The translations under genes and the position numbers were made by a program. DNA of 24,697 nt from Clostridium_Z sp040797585 (GTDB taxonomy: Bacteria > Bacillota > Clostridia > Clostridiales > Clostridiaceae): positions 1-24,697 of the forward strand of contig NZ_JBFNEO010000016.1 in NCBI RefSeq assembly GCF_040797585.1, in the 5' to 3' direction. The notes below the pieces were generated by a model. That model made no database searches, was not told the DNA's origin, and worked only from the letters and a program-made list of their open reading frames with translations. Of this stretch, positions 5,464 through 15,044 are shown one piece after another; the stretch's first letter is position 1, and each line of letters opens with the position of its first letter.

Positions 5464-7470
5464 TTATTGATTTCCATTTTCTTCTGGCTGTTTCTCTTCC
5501 ACACCAGTTATTGTTATGGTAGATCCTTTTGGTGCCTTATTTCCCTTTCTATTAGATACATCAAAAGATTTTACCACATCATCCTCTTTAAATCCTCCAG
5601 AATTAAACTTAAATCCTGCTGCTTCTGCTGCTGCTCTTGCATCTTTAACAGTAGCTCCTTTAATTCCACCTGGTATATTAACTAATTCTGGTTCTGGTTC
5701 TTTATATTCATAGACAATTACAGTAACATCTATAACACTACCCTCTTCAACTTCTTTACCGGCCGGCAAGCTTTGAGATATTACAGTATAGTTATTATTT
5801 AAATCATCTCTGTTATTAGTTACTTTTCTTTCTTCATTAACTTTTCCTAGGGTTAATTTTCTTTCCTTTAAAATATTAGGAACATTAGATTTATGCTGTT
5901 CTCTTAAATTTGGAACAGTAGTATATTTCGTTTTCGGCCCTTTACTTATAACTATATCTATAGAATCTCCTTTTTTAACTTCCTTACCTTCCACTGGGTT
6001 TTGACTAATAATTTTTCCACTTGGAATTGTGTCATTAAATTCTGACGTTACACCACCTAGGGAAAGTCCCAGACTCTTTAGCAGACTATCAGCTGCATTT
6101 TTATCAAGTTCTCCAAGTCCTGGGGCTTTTAACTTTTCTACCCCTCCACTTATTATAACTCTAACTTCCTTACCTTTTTCTATCTTCTCTCCCTCTCCTG
6201 GATGGCTGGAAACAATAGTTCCTTCTGGATATTTATCGTCTGGATTCTCTCCTACAATCTCCATCTTAAGTCCCTTAGACTCTAAAAGTGTTTTAGCCTC
6301 TTCTTGAGTTAATCCCACAATTTTAGGTATCTCTATAGCTTCTGCTTTTTTCTCAGAAGGCTTAAATGCCATTGCAGCACCTATAGCTCCAAGGGCTATT
6401 ACAAGTATTCCGATTAAAGAGAATATAAGATATTTCTTCTTCTTACTTTTTCTATCATAATCATCTTCATCCTCATAATCGTCTTCGTCCTCGTCTTCTA
6501 AATCCTCATCCTTTATGTTTTTATTCATTGTATGAGCTTTTTTAGCACTAGCTACCTTAGCCGCATTATTTTTGATGTCTTCCTCAGTTATAGGACTCAT
6601 TACTCTTGTAAATTGATCCTCCTGTTTTTTAGGAGCTACATCTATATTTTCGTTTCTTTTTATTTTTATTAAATCATTTATAATTTCCTTACATGAAGAA
6701 TACCTTTTTATTGGCTCTTTTTCCACAGCCTTTAGTATTAAATCATTTAGACTTTCTGGTATTGTATCATTAAGGTTAATAGGTGGAACTGGCTTTTCTT
6801 GTATATGCTTTAAAGCAACTGATACTGGACTATCTGCATCAAAAGGAAGTCTTCCTGTTACCATCTCATATAAAACAATACCTAAAGAATATATATCTGT
6901 TCTATAATCTATATAGTTCCCCTTAGCCTGCTCTGGAGAAAAATAGTGAGCAGACCCTAGAATCTTACTAGTATTAGTAATGGTGGAAGAATCTGTGGAT
7001 TTTGCAATTCCAAAATCCGTTACTTTTATTACATCATCCTCAGTTACTAGTATATTCTGTGGCTTTACATCTCTATGTATTATATTATTTCTATGAGCAC
7101 AGTCTAACGCTTTAGCTATCTCTATTCCATATTCCACCGCTTTTGTATAAGAAATTTTCCCTTTTTCTCTTATTACATCCTTTAAGGTTTTTCCCTTTAC
7201 ATATTCCATAACAATATAATTTATATCATCTTGGGTACCTACATCCAAAACATTTACTATATTATTATCAGATAAATTTGCCACTGCTGTAGCTTCTCTC
7301 TTAAACTTCTCTACTACTAGTGAATCAGAGGAAAATTCCTTTTTTAATATTTTTACTGCATCAAATCTATTTAATTTGTTACATTTTGCCTTATATACTT
7401 CGGCCATACCACCTTCGCCTATTTTTTCAATAAGCTCATACCTGTTACCTAGTACAGTTCCTATCATCAT
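5464..7470 (-). CDS. prkC: PASTA-domain serine/threonine kinase PrkC
   Basis: PrkC is a membrane kinase that senses muropeptides or lipid II through external PASTA repeats and controls cell-wall growth and spore germination. The 668-aa protein has a kinase domain with the glycine loop IGEGGMAEVYKA (from 17), the AVK lysine K40, HRD at 132-134, DFG at 152-154 and a Ser/Thr-rich activation loop. A long acidic stretch (321-341), a membrane segment (about 347-369), three clear PASTA repeats (about 378-443, 447-512 and 515-589) and a fourth, more divergent one (594-657) follow. I chose the ATG at 7468-7470, 6 nt after GGAGGAG; a longer TTG start at 7485 would lie in that ribosome site itself. It overlaps the 3' end of stp by 26 nt, the usual kinase/phosphatase pairing. 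Confidence 0.96.
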   Translation of the reverse strand: MMIGTVLGNRYELIEKIGEGGMAEVYKAKCNKLNRFDAVKILKKEFSSDSLVVEKFKREATAVANLSDNNIVNVLDVGTQDDINYIVMEYVKGKTLKDVIREKGKISYTKAVEYGIEIAKALDCAHRNNIIHRDVKPQNILVTEDDVIKVTDFGIAKSTDSSTITNTSKILGSAHYFSPEQAKGNYIDYRTDIYSLGIVLYEMVTGRLPFDADSPVSVALKHIQEKPVPPINLNDTIPESLNDLILKAVEKEPIKRYSSCKEIINDLIKIKRNENIDVAPKKQEDQFTRVMSPITEEDIKNNAAKVASAKKAHTMNKNIKDEDLEDEDEDDYEDEDDYDRKSKKKKYLIFSLIGILVIALGAIGAAMAFKPSEKKAEAIEIPKIVGLTQEEAKTLLESKGLKMEIVGENPDDKYPEGTIVSSHPGEGEKIEKGKEVRVIISGGVEKLKAPGLGELDKNAADSLLKSLGLSLGGVTSEFNDTIPSGKIISQNPVEGKEVKKGDSIDIVISKGPKTKYTTVPNLREQHKSNVPNILKERKLTLGKVNEERKVTNNRDDLNNNYTVISQSLPAGKEVEEGSVIDVTVIVYEYKEPEPELVNIPGGIKGATVKDARAAAEAAGFKFNSGGFKEDDVVKSFDVSNRKGNKAPKGSTITITGVEEKQPEENGNQ

Positions 7471-8185
7471 ACGACTCTCCTCCAACTATAATTAAAGATA
7501 TATTGTCCCTTGCTCCTCTGGTTTTTACTAGTTCTATAGCCCTCATGCAAAAATCCTTGTAATCTTCAGATGAATTTACTAAACTAACTATCTCCGAGCT
7601 AGACACCTCATTGGTAAAACCATCAGTACATAACAAAATATGTTGGAAGTCATTCTTTTCTAGCTTATATATATCCGTTAAAACCTCTTCTTTTGTTCCA
7701 ATGGCTCTTGTTATAATATTTTTATTTGGATGATTTTTAGCTTCCTCTTCTGTTATACTCCCCTCATCCAAAAGCTCCTGAACTAAAGAGTGATCTTTAG
7801 TCACCTTTTTTATGTCATTTCCATTTAATATAAAGCAACCACTGTCTCCTACATTTCCTATAAATACTTTATCCTTAATAATTAAGCAAGCTGTAATTGT
7901 AGTTCCCATACCATTTAAATTATTGCTACTTAAAGAATAATTATATACCCTCTCATTAGCTGCTTTAATTGCACTTCTAAGCACATATTCTGGATACTCT
8001 ATATCTGTTTCTTTAATGTAGGTAACTATGGTATCAGTAGCTAACTTACTTGCTATTTCCCCTGCATTATGACCACCCATACCATCTGCTACTACATATA
8101 TTGATTTTTCTTCATCCTCATAAATTTCTAAGTAGTCCTCATTAACACTCCTAATATTTCCCACATCAGTTATGAATCCCACCAT
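7445..8185 (-). CDS. prpC: PP2C-family Ser/Thr phosphatase (PrpC/Stp), partner of PrkC
   Basis: This metal-dependent phosphatase removes phosphates placed by PrkC. The 246-aa protein carries the PPM motifs: TDVGNIRSVNED at the N-terminus, VVADGMGGHNAGE (from about 31), GNVGDSG, LLCTDGFTNEV and the closing DNISLIIV. The metal-binding aspartates in these motifs are intact. The ATG at 8183-8185 follows AAAGGGG at good spacing; a GTG at 8194 would fall inside that site. The 3' end overlaps prkC, so translation of the pair is probably coupled. Confidence 0.95.
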   Translation of the reverse strand: MVGFITDVGNIRSVNEDYLEIYEDEEKSIYVVADGMGGHNAGEIASKLATDTIVTYIKETDIEYPEYVLRSAIKAANERVYNYSLSSNNLNGMGTTITACLIIKDKVFIGNVGDSGCFILNGNDIKKVTKDHSLVQELLDEGSITEEEAKNHPNKNIITRAIGTKEEVLTDIYKLEKNDFQHILLCTDGFTNEVSSSEIVSLVNSSEDYKDFCMRAIELVKTRGARDNISLIIVGGESYDDRNCTR

Positions 8186-8204
8186 TAAAAACACCCCTTT
8201 ATTA

Positions 8205-9236
8205 CTATTTTTGGGCTTCTATATAACTCCTTCTAAGCTGCCCACAAGCAGCATTTATATCTGATCCCATTTCCCTTCTTACTGTAGCTTCTACACCATA
8301 ATCAATTAGAATCTTAGAAAATGCTTTTACTTTATCTACCTCTGTCTTTTTAAAATTATTTTCTTTAATTTCATTTACAGGAATTAAATTAACGTGACAT
8401 AGCATACCTTTTAAAAGATTTGCTAATGCTCTTGCATCCTCTAAAGAATCATTAACCCCTTTAACTAAAGCATATTCAAAGGTCACTCTTCTTCCTGTTT
8501 TATCTATATAGTATCTACATCCATCTAGGATTTCTTTCAAAGAGTATTTATTAGCAATTGGCATTATGGATTTTCTTCTTTCATCTGTGGTTGCATGGAG
8601 AGAAAGAGCTAAGGTTATTTGCATTCCTTTATCCGCTAAATCCTTTATCTTAGGAACTATTCCACAAGTCGACAATGTTATATGTCTCTGACCTATATTA
8701 AATCCATAACTAGCATTAACAACTTCTAAAAATTTAATTACATTGTCATAGTTATCTAAAGGCTCTCCACTTCCCATTAACACAATATTAGATATTCTTT
8801 CTTTAATTAAGTTCCCTGCAACTATTATTTGGGATAGAATTTCACCACTGGATAAATTACGAACCCTTCCATCTAAGGTAGAGGCACAAAACTTACAGCC
8901 CATTCTACATCCCACTTGGGTAGATACGCATATAGAATTTCCATGATTATATTTCATAATAACACATTCTATTAAATTATTATCCTCTAAGGCTAGTAAT
9001 AACTTTTTAGTTCCATCTACCTTTGATGTATACTCATGAACTATCTTTGGCAGATAAAACTTAAAATTATTTTCTAATTTCTCAATTAAAGACTTAGGTA
9101 TATTCTTCATTTCTTCAAAAGAATTAATCCCCTTATATAACCAATCCATAACCTGTTTAGCTCTGAATTCATTTTCTTTATTGTCCTTCATCCAAACCTT
9201 AAGATCATCAAGGCTTAAATCATAAATATTATTCAT
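8205..9236 (-). CDS. rlmN: 23S rRNA (A2503-C2) / tRNA (A37-C2) methyltransferase RlmN
   Basis: RlmN is a radical SAM enzyme that methylates C2 of A2503 in 23S rRNA and of A37 in some tRNAs. The 343-aa protein shows the radical SAM cluster CRMGCKFC (C110, C114, C117), NIVLMGSGEPLDN, the LSTCGI segment and the C-terminal NAACGQL with the cysteine (C331) that holds the methyl intermediate. A Cys near residue 91 is not needed for the call. The ribosome site is weak (AGGTGTG). It lies between rsmB and prpC, the standard order. Confidence 0.97.
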   Translation of the reverse strand: MNNIYDLSLDDLKVWMKDNKENEFRAKQVMDWLYKGINSFEEMKNIPKSLIEKLENNFKFYLPKIVHEYTSKVDGTKKLLLALEDNNLIECVIMKYNHGNSICVSTQVGCRMGCKFCASTLDGRVRNLSSGEILSQIIVAGNLIKERISNIVLMGSGEPLDNYDNVIKFLEVVNASYGFNIGQRHITLSTCGIVPKIKDLADKGMQITLALSLHATTDERRKSIMPIANKYSLKEILDGCRYYIDKTGRRVTFEYALVKGVNDSLEDARALANLLKGMLCHVNLIPVNEIKENNFKKTEVDKVKAFSKILIDYGVEATVRREMGSDINAACGQLRRSYIEAQK

Positions 9237-9249
9237 CCAGTCACACCTA

Positions 9250-10566
9250 CTATATTTTTCTAAGTTTTGCTATAAAGAATCCATCCATATATTTATTAGG
9301 TAATACTGTAATATATCCAGCATCACTATAGATTATATTTTCTGCATCTCCTAAATATATCTTCTCAATTTTAAAATCTTTATGCTTATTTAAGAACCAA
9401 TCTATATTATTTTCATTTTCTTCTTTATTTAATGTACAAGTTGAGTAAAGTAAGATTCCTCCACTCTTAACATATTGAGCTGCATTATCCATTATATCTC
9501 TTTGAACCTTTACCACTTCTCTTAAATCCCTTGGATTCTTAGTCCATTTTATCTCTGGCTTCTTTCTAATAATTCCAAGACCAGAGCATGGCACATCTAT
9601 AAGAACTTTATCTCCATAATTTATAAAATCAGTATTAAGCTTAGTAGAATCTCCAAGAACAGTCTTTATATTAGTAAGATTAAGTCTTGTAACATTCTCA
9701 TCTATTAACTTAAGCTTATGCTCATGGATATCTTGAGCAATTACAGTTCCCTTATTATTCATAAGTTCTGCCATATGTGTAGCTTTTCCTCCTGGAGCAC
9801 TACATAAATCCATAGCTATTTCGTCTTCCTTAACTTCCATAAGAGGTGCAACTAACATAGCACTTTCATCTTGAACTGTTATAAGTCCTTCTTTAAATGC
9901 TTGATTTTCTTCTATTCCTTTACCTCTTTTTATTATTATAGCTTCTGGACATATATAACCTTCTTCTACCTCATATCCCTTTTCCTCTAGAGCTTCAAAT
10001 GCATCATCAAAGGTTCCTTTAAGTTCATTAACCCTTACAGTCATATAAGGAGTTTCATTTAGTCCTTTTAAAATGGATTTAGCTATATATTCTCCATATT
10101 GCTTTGTAAATAGATTTACCATCCATCTAGGATATGAATATAAAAATCCAATATCTCCATTAAACTCTCTTAATAGTTCCTCTTTATCGCTTCTTATATA
10201 ACTTCTTAATACTCCATTTACAAACTTTCCTGCACCCTCTGACTCTTTTTTTCCCATATCTACAGCTTCATTAACCACTGCGTAATCTGGTACTTTATCT
10301 AAGTAGTGCATCTGGTATATTGAACTTCTTAATATATTAAGAACTTTACTTTGGATAGTGCTAAAATCCTTCTGTATGAAGTTTTTTAGTATTGAGTCTA
10401 TGGAATATTTATATTTTATGGTTCCATAAACAACCTCTGTTGCAAGTCCCCTATCCTTATCATTTAACTTACTCTTATTTAGTTCACTATTTAAAACAAT
10501 ATTAGAATAAGCATTATTACTAAAAACCTCATCTAATACTTTAACTATTACTTCTCTTGCTTTCAT
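9250..10566 (-). CDS. rsmB: 16S rRNA (cytosine-967 C5)-methyltransferase RsmB
   Basis: The enzyme methylates C967 (E. coli numbering) of 16S rRNA. The 438-aa protein has an N-terminal NusB-like RNA-binding domain (to about residue 130) and a C-terminal Rossmann methyltransferase with SAPGGK at 256-261, DVPCSG at 324-329 (C327) and STCTL with the catalytic C377. These are the two cysteines expected of RNA m5C methyltransferases. The length and domain order are normal. It is closely spaced in the operon between the zinc peptidase gene and rlmN. Confidence 0.96.
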   Translation of the reverse strand: MKAREVIVKVLDEVFSNNAYSNIVLNSELNKSKLNDKDRGLATEVVYGTIKYKYSIDSILKNFIQKDFSTIQSKVLNILRSSIYQMHYLDKVPDYAVVNEAVDMGKKESEGAGKFVNGVLRSYIRSDKEELLREFNGDIGFLYSYPRWMVNLFTKQYGEYIAKSILKGLNETPYMTVRVNELKGTFDDAFEALEEKGYEVEEGYICPEAIIIKRGKGIEENQAFKEGLITVQDESAMLVAPLMEVKEDEIAMDLCSAPGGKATHMAELMNNKGTVIAQDIHEHKLKLIDENVTRLNLTNIKTVLGDSTKLNTDFINYGDKVLIDVPCSGLGIIRKKPEIKWTKNPRDLREVVKVQRDIMDNAAQYVKSGGILLYSTCTLNKEENENNIDWFLNKHKDFKIEKIYLGDAENIIYSDAGYITVLPNKYMDGFFIAKLRKI

Positions 10567-10583
10567 CCTATTACCTCGTATTT

Positions 10584-11270
10584 CTAATTATCACGACTGT
10601 TGCTTATAGCTATTAATCTTATAAGTTGAGATACTGCCATTATTGTAGCTGCTACATAGGTTAAAGCCGCCGCATCTAAAACCTTTTTCGCTCCTCTTTC
10701 TTCCTCTCCATAAAGTATTCCTTGTACTCTAAGCTCCTTTAAAGCTCTTGCAGAGGCATCAAATTCTACTGGCAATGTTATAAGTTGAAATATTACAACT
10801 CCTGAGAAAAATACAATTCCTAATGTAACTAAAGGCTTTATAGATAAAACTATCCCTGCAAAAAACAGTATCCAAGATAAACTAGATCCTAAATTTACAG
10901 CAGGTACTATGGAATTCCTAAATACTAATGGCTTATATGCATTCTTATGCTGAATTGCGTGACCTACCTCATGGGCAGCAACCCCTACACTAGCAACAGA
11001 TGTTCCATAATAGACATCCTTAGATAATCTAAGCACCTTAGATGATGGATCATAGTGATCTGAGAGTTTTCCATTTACAACCTCTATTGGTACATAGTAT
11101 AGCCCATGGCTATCTAAAAGTCTTCTAGCTGCTTCAGCTCCTGTTATTCCCCTTGACCCTCCAACCTTTGAATACCTTTCAAAGGTTGAGGAAACTTTAA
11201 ATTGAGCCCATAGAGAAATAATCATAGCTGGTATTAAAAATAAATAGGTACTATCATAAAAAAATGGCAT
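10584..11270 (-). CDS. Membrane zinc metallopeptidase, YugP family
   Basis: The 228-aa protein belongs to the YugP/DUF2268-like neutral zinc peptidase group with a membrane anchor. It opens with a hydrophobic helix (about residues 7-22), contains TGAEAARRLLDSHGL, and has the zinc-binding HEVGH at 100-104 (catalytic E101) in AAHEVGHAIQH. More hydrophobic segments lie around residues 118-163 and 203-222. The substrate is unknown; a role in membrane protein turnover is only a guess from the fold. Its place between fmt and rsmB recurs in clostridia, as I recall, but is not part of the Bacillus core. Confidence 0.9.
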   Translation of the reverse strand: MPFFYDSTYLFLIPAMIISLWAQFKVSSTFERYSKVGGSRGITGAEAARRLLDSHGLYYVPIEVVNGKLSDHYDPSSKVLRLSKDVYYGTSVASVGVAAHEVGHAIQHKNAYKPLVFRNSIVPAVNLGSSLSWILFFAGIVLSIKPLVTLGIVFFSGVVIFQLITLPVEFDASARALKELRVQGILYGEEERGAKKVLDAAALTYVAATIMAVSQLIRLIAISNSRDN

Positions 11271-11282
11271 ATGAACCCCTCC

Positions 11283-12212
11283 TTATTTTAAAACTTCTTC
11301 TATATCTATAGAGTGACCATTAATATACTGTTCAACTCTTAAAGGCTTTCCATTAGGAAATTGTATAACCTCCAATAATATAACTCCACTTCCACATGAA
11401 ACTTCTATTCCTTCTTTGCTTACTTTCATAATGGTTCCTGGTACTTCTTTGCTTTCTTTATTTAAAGCCTGACTTTTATATATCTTCATATTTTCATCTT
11501 TATATGAAGTATAGGCAACAGGCCAAGGATTTAATCCTCTTATTAAATTATGAATTTCTTCTGCACTTTTACTCCAATTTATTTTAGCCATGTCTTTATT
11601 TAACATAGATGCATGTGTGCTTTTACCATCTTCTTGTTTTATAGGAACTATTTCTCCCTTTGAATATTTCTTTAAAGTATCTACTAAAAGAGAGGCTCCT
11701 CTATCTTTTAAAATATCATAAAGCTCTCCTCCGGTCATATCCTCTGGTACTTCAACCTGATCCTTTAAGAGCATATCCCCAGTATCAATACCTACATCCA
11801 TAAGCATGGTAGTATTTCCACTTACCTTTTCTCCCATAATTACAGCGTGCTGTATAGGTGCTGCCCCTCTATATTGTGGAAGTAATGATCCATGAAGATT
11901 TATGCATCCATACTTTGGTATATCTAAAACTTCCTTAGAAAGTATTTGACCAAAAGCAACAACAACTATAAAATCTGGTTTTAAAGACTTTAAAACATTT
12001 ATACACTCTTCATCAGTTCTAAGCTTTATAGGCTGATATATAGGTATATTATGCTCTAATGCTATTTCTTTTACAGGAGTTACTCCAAGCTTTTTACCTC
12101 TTCCTTTTTTTCTATCTGGCTGGGTAAATACTGCACTAACATTAAATTCCTCTATTAAAGACTTTAAAGAAGGTACTGCAAAATCTGGAGTCCCCATAAA
12201 TACTATATTCAT
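11283..12212 (-). CDS. fmt: Methionyl-tRNA formyltransferase
   Basis: Fmt formylates initiator Met-tRNA using 10-formyl-tetrahydrofolate. The 309-aa protein begins MNIVFMGTPDFAVPSL and has the catalytic region INLHGSLLPQYRGAAPI (N105, H107) followed by GIDTGD (D143), then the C-terminal OB-like tRNA-binding domain. All catalytic residues are in place. It directly follows def (18-nt gap), which encodes the enzyme that later removes the formyl group, a highly conserved pair. Confidence 0.97.
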   Translation of the reverse strand: MNIVFMGTPDFAVPSLKSLIEEFNVSAVFTQPDRKKGRGKKLGVTPVKEIALEHNIPIYQPIKLRTDEECINVLKSLKPDFIVVVAFGQILSKEVLDIPKYGCINLHGSLLPQYRGAAPIQHAVIMGEKVSGNTTMLMDVGIDTGDMLLKDQVEVPEDMTGGELYDILKDRGASLLVDTLKKYSKGEIVPIKQEDGKSTHASMLNKDMAKINWSKSAEEIHNLIRGLNPWPVAYTSYKDENMKIYKSQALNKESKEVPGTIMKVSKEGIEVSCGSGVILLEVIQFPNGKPLRVEQYINGHSIDIEEVLK

Positions 12213-12230
12213 ATTTTACTCCCCCTTTAA

Positions 12231-12671
12231 TTACTTTATTACCTTATCTACAAATAAAACTCCATCTAAATGATCTAATTCATGGCATACTGCTCTTGCA
12301 AAAAGTTCTTCTGCATGATATATAACTTCTTCTCCATTTTCATTTAAAGCTTTTACAGTAAGTTTTAGAGGTCTTTCTACCTCACCTTGTTCTCCTGGTA
12401 CGCTTAAGCATCCCTCTATATCTATATAGCTTCCCTCACTATGAATTATCTCAGGATTTATAAGAGCTACGGGACCTTCACCTACATCTATTACAACTAC
12501 CCTTTTAAGTATTCCAACCTGAGGTGCTGCAAGGCCTACTCCATCTGCCTCATACATAGTTTCTATCATATCCTTAACAAGGGTTCTTATTCTATCATTT
12601 ACCTCGTCTACAGGTTTACTCTTCTTTCTTAATACGTCTTCTCCCATGGTTCTTATATTTCTTAATGCCAT
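12231..12671 (-). CDS. def: Peptide deformylase
   Basis: This metalloenzyme removes the N-formyl group from new proteins. The 146-aa protein holds all three signature motifs: GVGLAAPQ at 44-51, EGCLS at 86-90 (metal ligand C88) and HELDH at 130-134 (metal-ligand histidines and catalytic E131). The short C-terminus is typical of clostridial deformylases. A GGAAGGAG ribosome site precedes the ATG. It lies between priA and fmt in the usual order. Confidence 0.97.
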   Translation of the reverse strand: MALRNIRTMGEDVLRKKSKPVDEVNDRIRTLVKDMIETMYEADGVGLAAPQVGILKRVVVIDVGEGPVALINPEIIHSEGSYIDIEGCLSVPGEQGEVERPLKLTVKALNENGEEVIYHAEELFARAVCHELDHLDGVLFVDKVIK

Positions 12672-12717
12672 AGTTCATTCTCCTTCCGATGTTTATTTAT
12701 AAATATCCTCTTTTATA

Positions 12718-14922
12718 TTATATTAGGCTATTAGGATTTATATCAATACTTATTCGTATATGTGCTGCATTTTCCTTACTCAATCTATAAGTATTATCTC
12801 TTATACTTTTAGCAAGTTCTTCTTCTATGTCTCCTTTTATAACTATTTGCCACCTATACATTTCTTTTATCTTACTTATTATACACGGACATGGACCTAA
12901 TATATCTATATTATTAGTATCTTTTAATAAATTCTTTAAATTTATACCAACTTTTTCTATAGTTTTTATAAGTATATCTTCCCTCTTAGAACTCATATTA
13001 ATCAACATTATCTTAGAAAAAGGAGGATAATTCATAGTATTTCTTAAAGATATTTCTTCCTTAAAAAATCCTTCATAATTATTATCTTTCGAATACTTAA
13101 GACTATAATTTTCAGGTAGATATGTTTGAATTATAACTTTTCCTTCCTTTTTTCCCCTTCCTGCTCTTCCTGATACTTGAGTTAAAAGCTGATAAGTTCT
13201 TTCTCCTGACCTGTAATCTGGAAGATTTAATGAAAGATCAGCAGCAATTACCCCTACTAAGGTTACGTTTGGAAAATCTAGCCCTTTTGCTATCATTTGG
13301 GTTCCTATTAAAATATCTGCATGTTGATTTTTAAAAGAAGTATATATATTCTCAAAAGAATTTTTTCTTCTTGTGGTATCTAAATCCATACGAAGAATTC
13401 TTGCGTCTTTAAACTCCTTTTTTAATGCCATTTCAACTTTTTCTGTACCTACCCCAAAATATTTTACATAATTACTTTTGCAGCTAGGGCATGTTGTATT
13501 AACAGAAGCTCTTTTTCCACAGTAATGACAAGAAAGATAGGATCCATGAGCATGATATGTCAGTGATATATCACATTTATCACACTTAAATACATAGCCA
13601 CACTTTCTACATGATACAAAGGTAGAAAAGCCCCTCCTATTTAAAAATAGTATTGCCTGTTCTTTTCTCTGAAGTACATTAAAAAGTTCTTCTCTCAGTT
13701 CACTACTAAACATTGATTTATTATTATTTTTAAGCTCTTCTCTCATGTCTATGACTCTAACTTCTGGCATTTTAGCTCCATCTGCTCTATGATCTAACGT
13801 CAAAAGCTTAATTTCCTTCTTATGAACCCTATAATAAGTATCAATAGATGGAGTAGCTGAGCCTAATAATACCTTAAACCCTCTATCCATTGCCATAAAC
13901 TCTGCCACTTCTTTTGCATTATACTTAGGATCACTTTCTGATTTATAAGTGGCTTCATGTTCCTCATCTACTATTATAATACCTAAGTCTTTAAATGGTA
14001 AGAATAAAGCTGACCTTGCTCCTACTGCAACCTTTACCTCTCCCCTTTTAACCCTATACCATTCATCAAACCGCTCTCCTTCTGAAAGCTTTGAGTGGAA
14101 TACAGCAACATCTCGTCCAAACCTTCCTTTGAATCTTTCAACCATCTGAGGTGTTAAAGATATTTCTGGCACTAAAATTATAGCACTTTTATCCTTCTTT
14201 AAAAAGTGTGCTACAATTCTCATATATACCTCAGTTTTTCCACTGCCTGTAACCCCTTTTAATAGGTACATAATTGATGAACCATTTATAACTTCATTAA
14301 CCACGCTCTCTTGATACTTTGTGAGATTCTTCTCCCCATAAAAATTATATTCACGGGTATTAAATCTATTAACTATAGTTTTTTCTGTTGTTATATATCC
14401 ATGTTTTATAAGAGTATTTATAGAGCTTAAGGAAAGATTGAACTCATTAGAAAACTGAGTTTTTGTGTACTTCCCCTCATTCTCCTTAACTATTTTGAAA
14501 ATGGAGATATAAGGCTCTTTATCATATTTCACATCTAAGTCTTTTACTGAAGATAACACCTGCTTTTCTTTATAGGATATTCCTTTAGTAACTCCTCTAG
14601 GTATAAAAAGTCTTATGCCTTCCATATATGTACATAAATATCTATCCCTCATATACTGGACAACTCTAAAGTCCTCTCTAGTAAATAATGGCTCTTTCTC
14701 ACAAATACTATCTATTGCTTTAAACTTTATTTCCTTATCATCTATATCCTCATATAATTCTACTACAAATCCATCAATTAGCTTTTTTCCCATGCCAAAG
14801 GATACCTTAACCCTGTGACCTATAGTAATTATGTTTTCAAAATCCTGTGGTATCTTATAGGTAAAAATTTTATCCACCTGTACAGAATCATTGTATACTA
14901 TTAATCCAGCAAACTTATTCAC
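12718..14922 (-). CDS. priA: Primosomal protein N' / replication restart helicase PriA
   Basis: PriA recognises abandoned forks and reloads the replicative helicase. The 734-aa protein has the N-terminal DNA-binding domain, Walker A GVTGSGKT at 223-230, DEEH at 319-322, GSATPS near 354-359 and a C-terminal helicase lobe with TQMIAKGLDFPNV and VSGRAGR. The eight zinc-binding cysteines are all present (C438, C441, C447, C450, C465, C468, C478, C481). It starts with GTG at 14920-14922 after AGGGTGAT. It is the first gene after a 207-nt gap that follows the coaBC terminator, so it probably leads the long operon to thiN, although I could not pick a convincing promoter. Confidence 0.97.
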   Translation of the reverse strand: MNKFAGLIVYNDSVQVDKIFTYKIPQDFENIITIGHRVKVSFGMGKKLIDGFVVELYEDIDDKEIKFKAIDSICEKEPLFTREDFRVVQYMRDRYLCTYMEGIRLFIPRGVTKGISYKEKQVLSSVKDLDVKYDKEPYISIFKIVKENEGKYTKTQFSNEFNLSLSSINTLIKHGYITTEKTIVNRFNTREYNFYGEKNLTKYQESVVNEVINGSSIMYLLKGVTGSGKTEVYMRIVAHFLKKDKSAIILVPEISLTPQMVERFKGRFGRDVAVFHSKLSEGERFDEWYRVKRGEVKVAVGARSALFLPFKDLGIIIVDEEHEATYKSESDPKYNAKEVAEFMAMDRGFKVLLGSATPSIDTYYRVHKKEIKLLTLDHRADGAKMPEVRVIDMREELKNNNKSMFSSELREELFNVLQRKEQAILFLNRRGFSTFVSCRKCGYVFKCDKCDISLTYHAHGSYLSCHYCGKRASVNTTCPSCKSNYVKYFGVGTEKVEMALKKEFKDARILRMDLDTTRRKNSFENIYTSFKNQHADILIGTQMIAKGLDFPNVTLVGVIAADLSLNLPDYRSGERTYQLLTQVSGRAGRGKKEGKVIIQTYLPENYSLKYSKDNNYEGFFKEEISLRNTMNYPPFSKIMLINMSSKREDILIKTIEKVGINLKNLLKDTNNIDILGPCPCIISKIKEMYRWQIVIKGDIEEELAKSIRDNTYRLSKENAAHIRISIDINPNSLI

Positions 14923-14967
14923 TTCATCACCCTTTATCTAAAAACATTGGTTCCATAATCCTATCAT

Positions 14968-15004
14968 TTAATGTACCATTCTAAAAGTGGACCTAATACA
15001 TTAA
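14968..15004. repeat. Imperfect inverted repeat upstream of priA
   Basis: Arms TTAATGTA (14968-14975) and TACATTAA (14997-15004) pair perfectly, and an inner CCA/TGG adds three pairs with an uneven bulge. It lies in the priA leader region. It may be a leader hairpin or the worn end of an insertion sequence; neither is proven. Confidence 0.35.
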
Positions 15005-15044
15005 TTTTTTTATATTTCCATATTTATGTTGAATAAGTATGACC

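Noticed and set aside
7471..7485. Longer prkC start at TTG 7485
   Set aside because: The TTGGAGGAG sequence is itself the ribosome site for the ATG at 7470.
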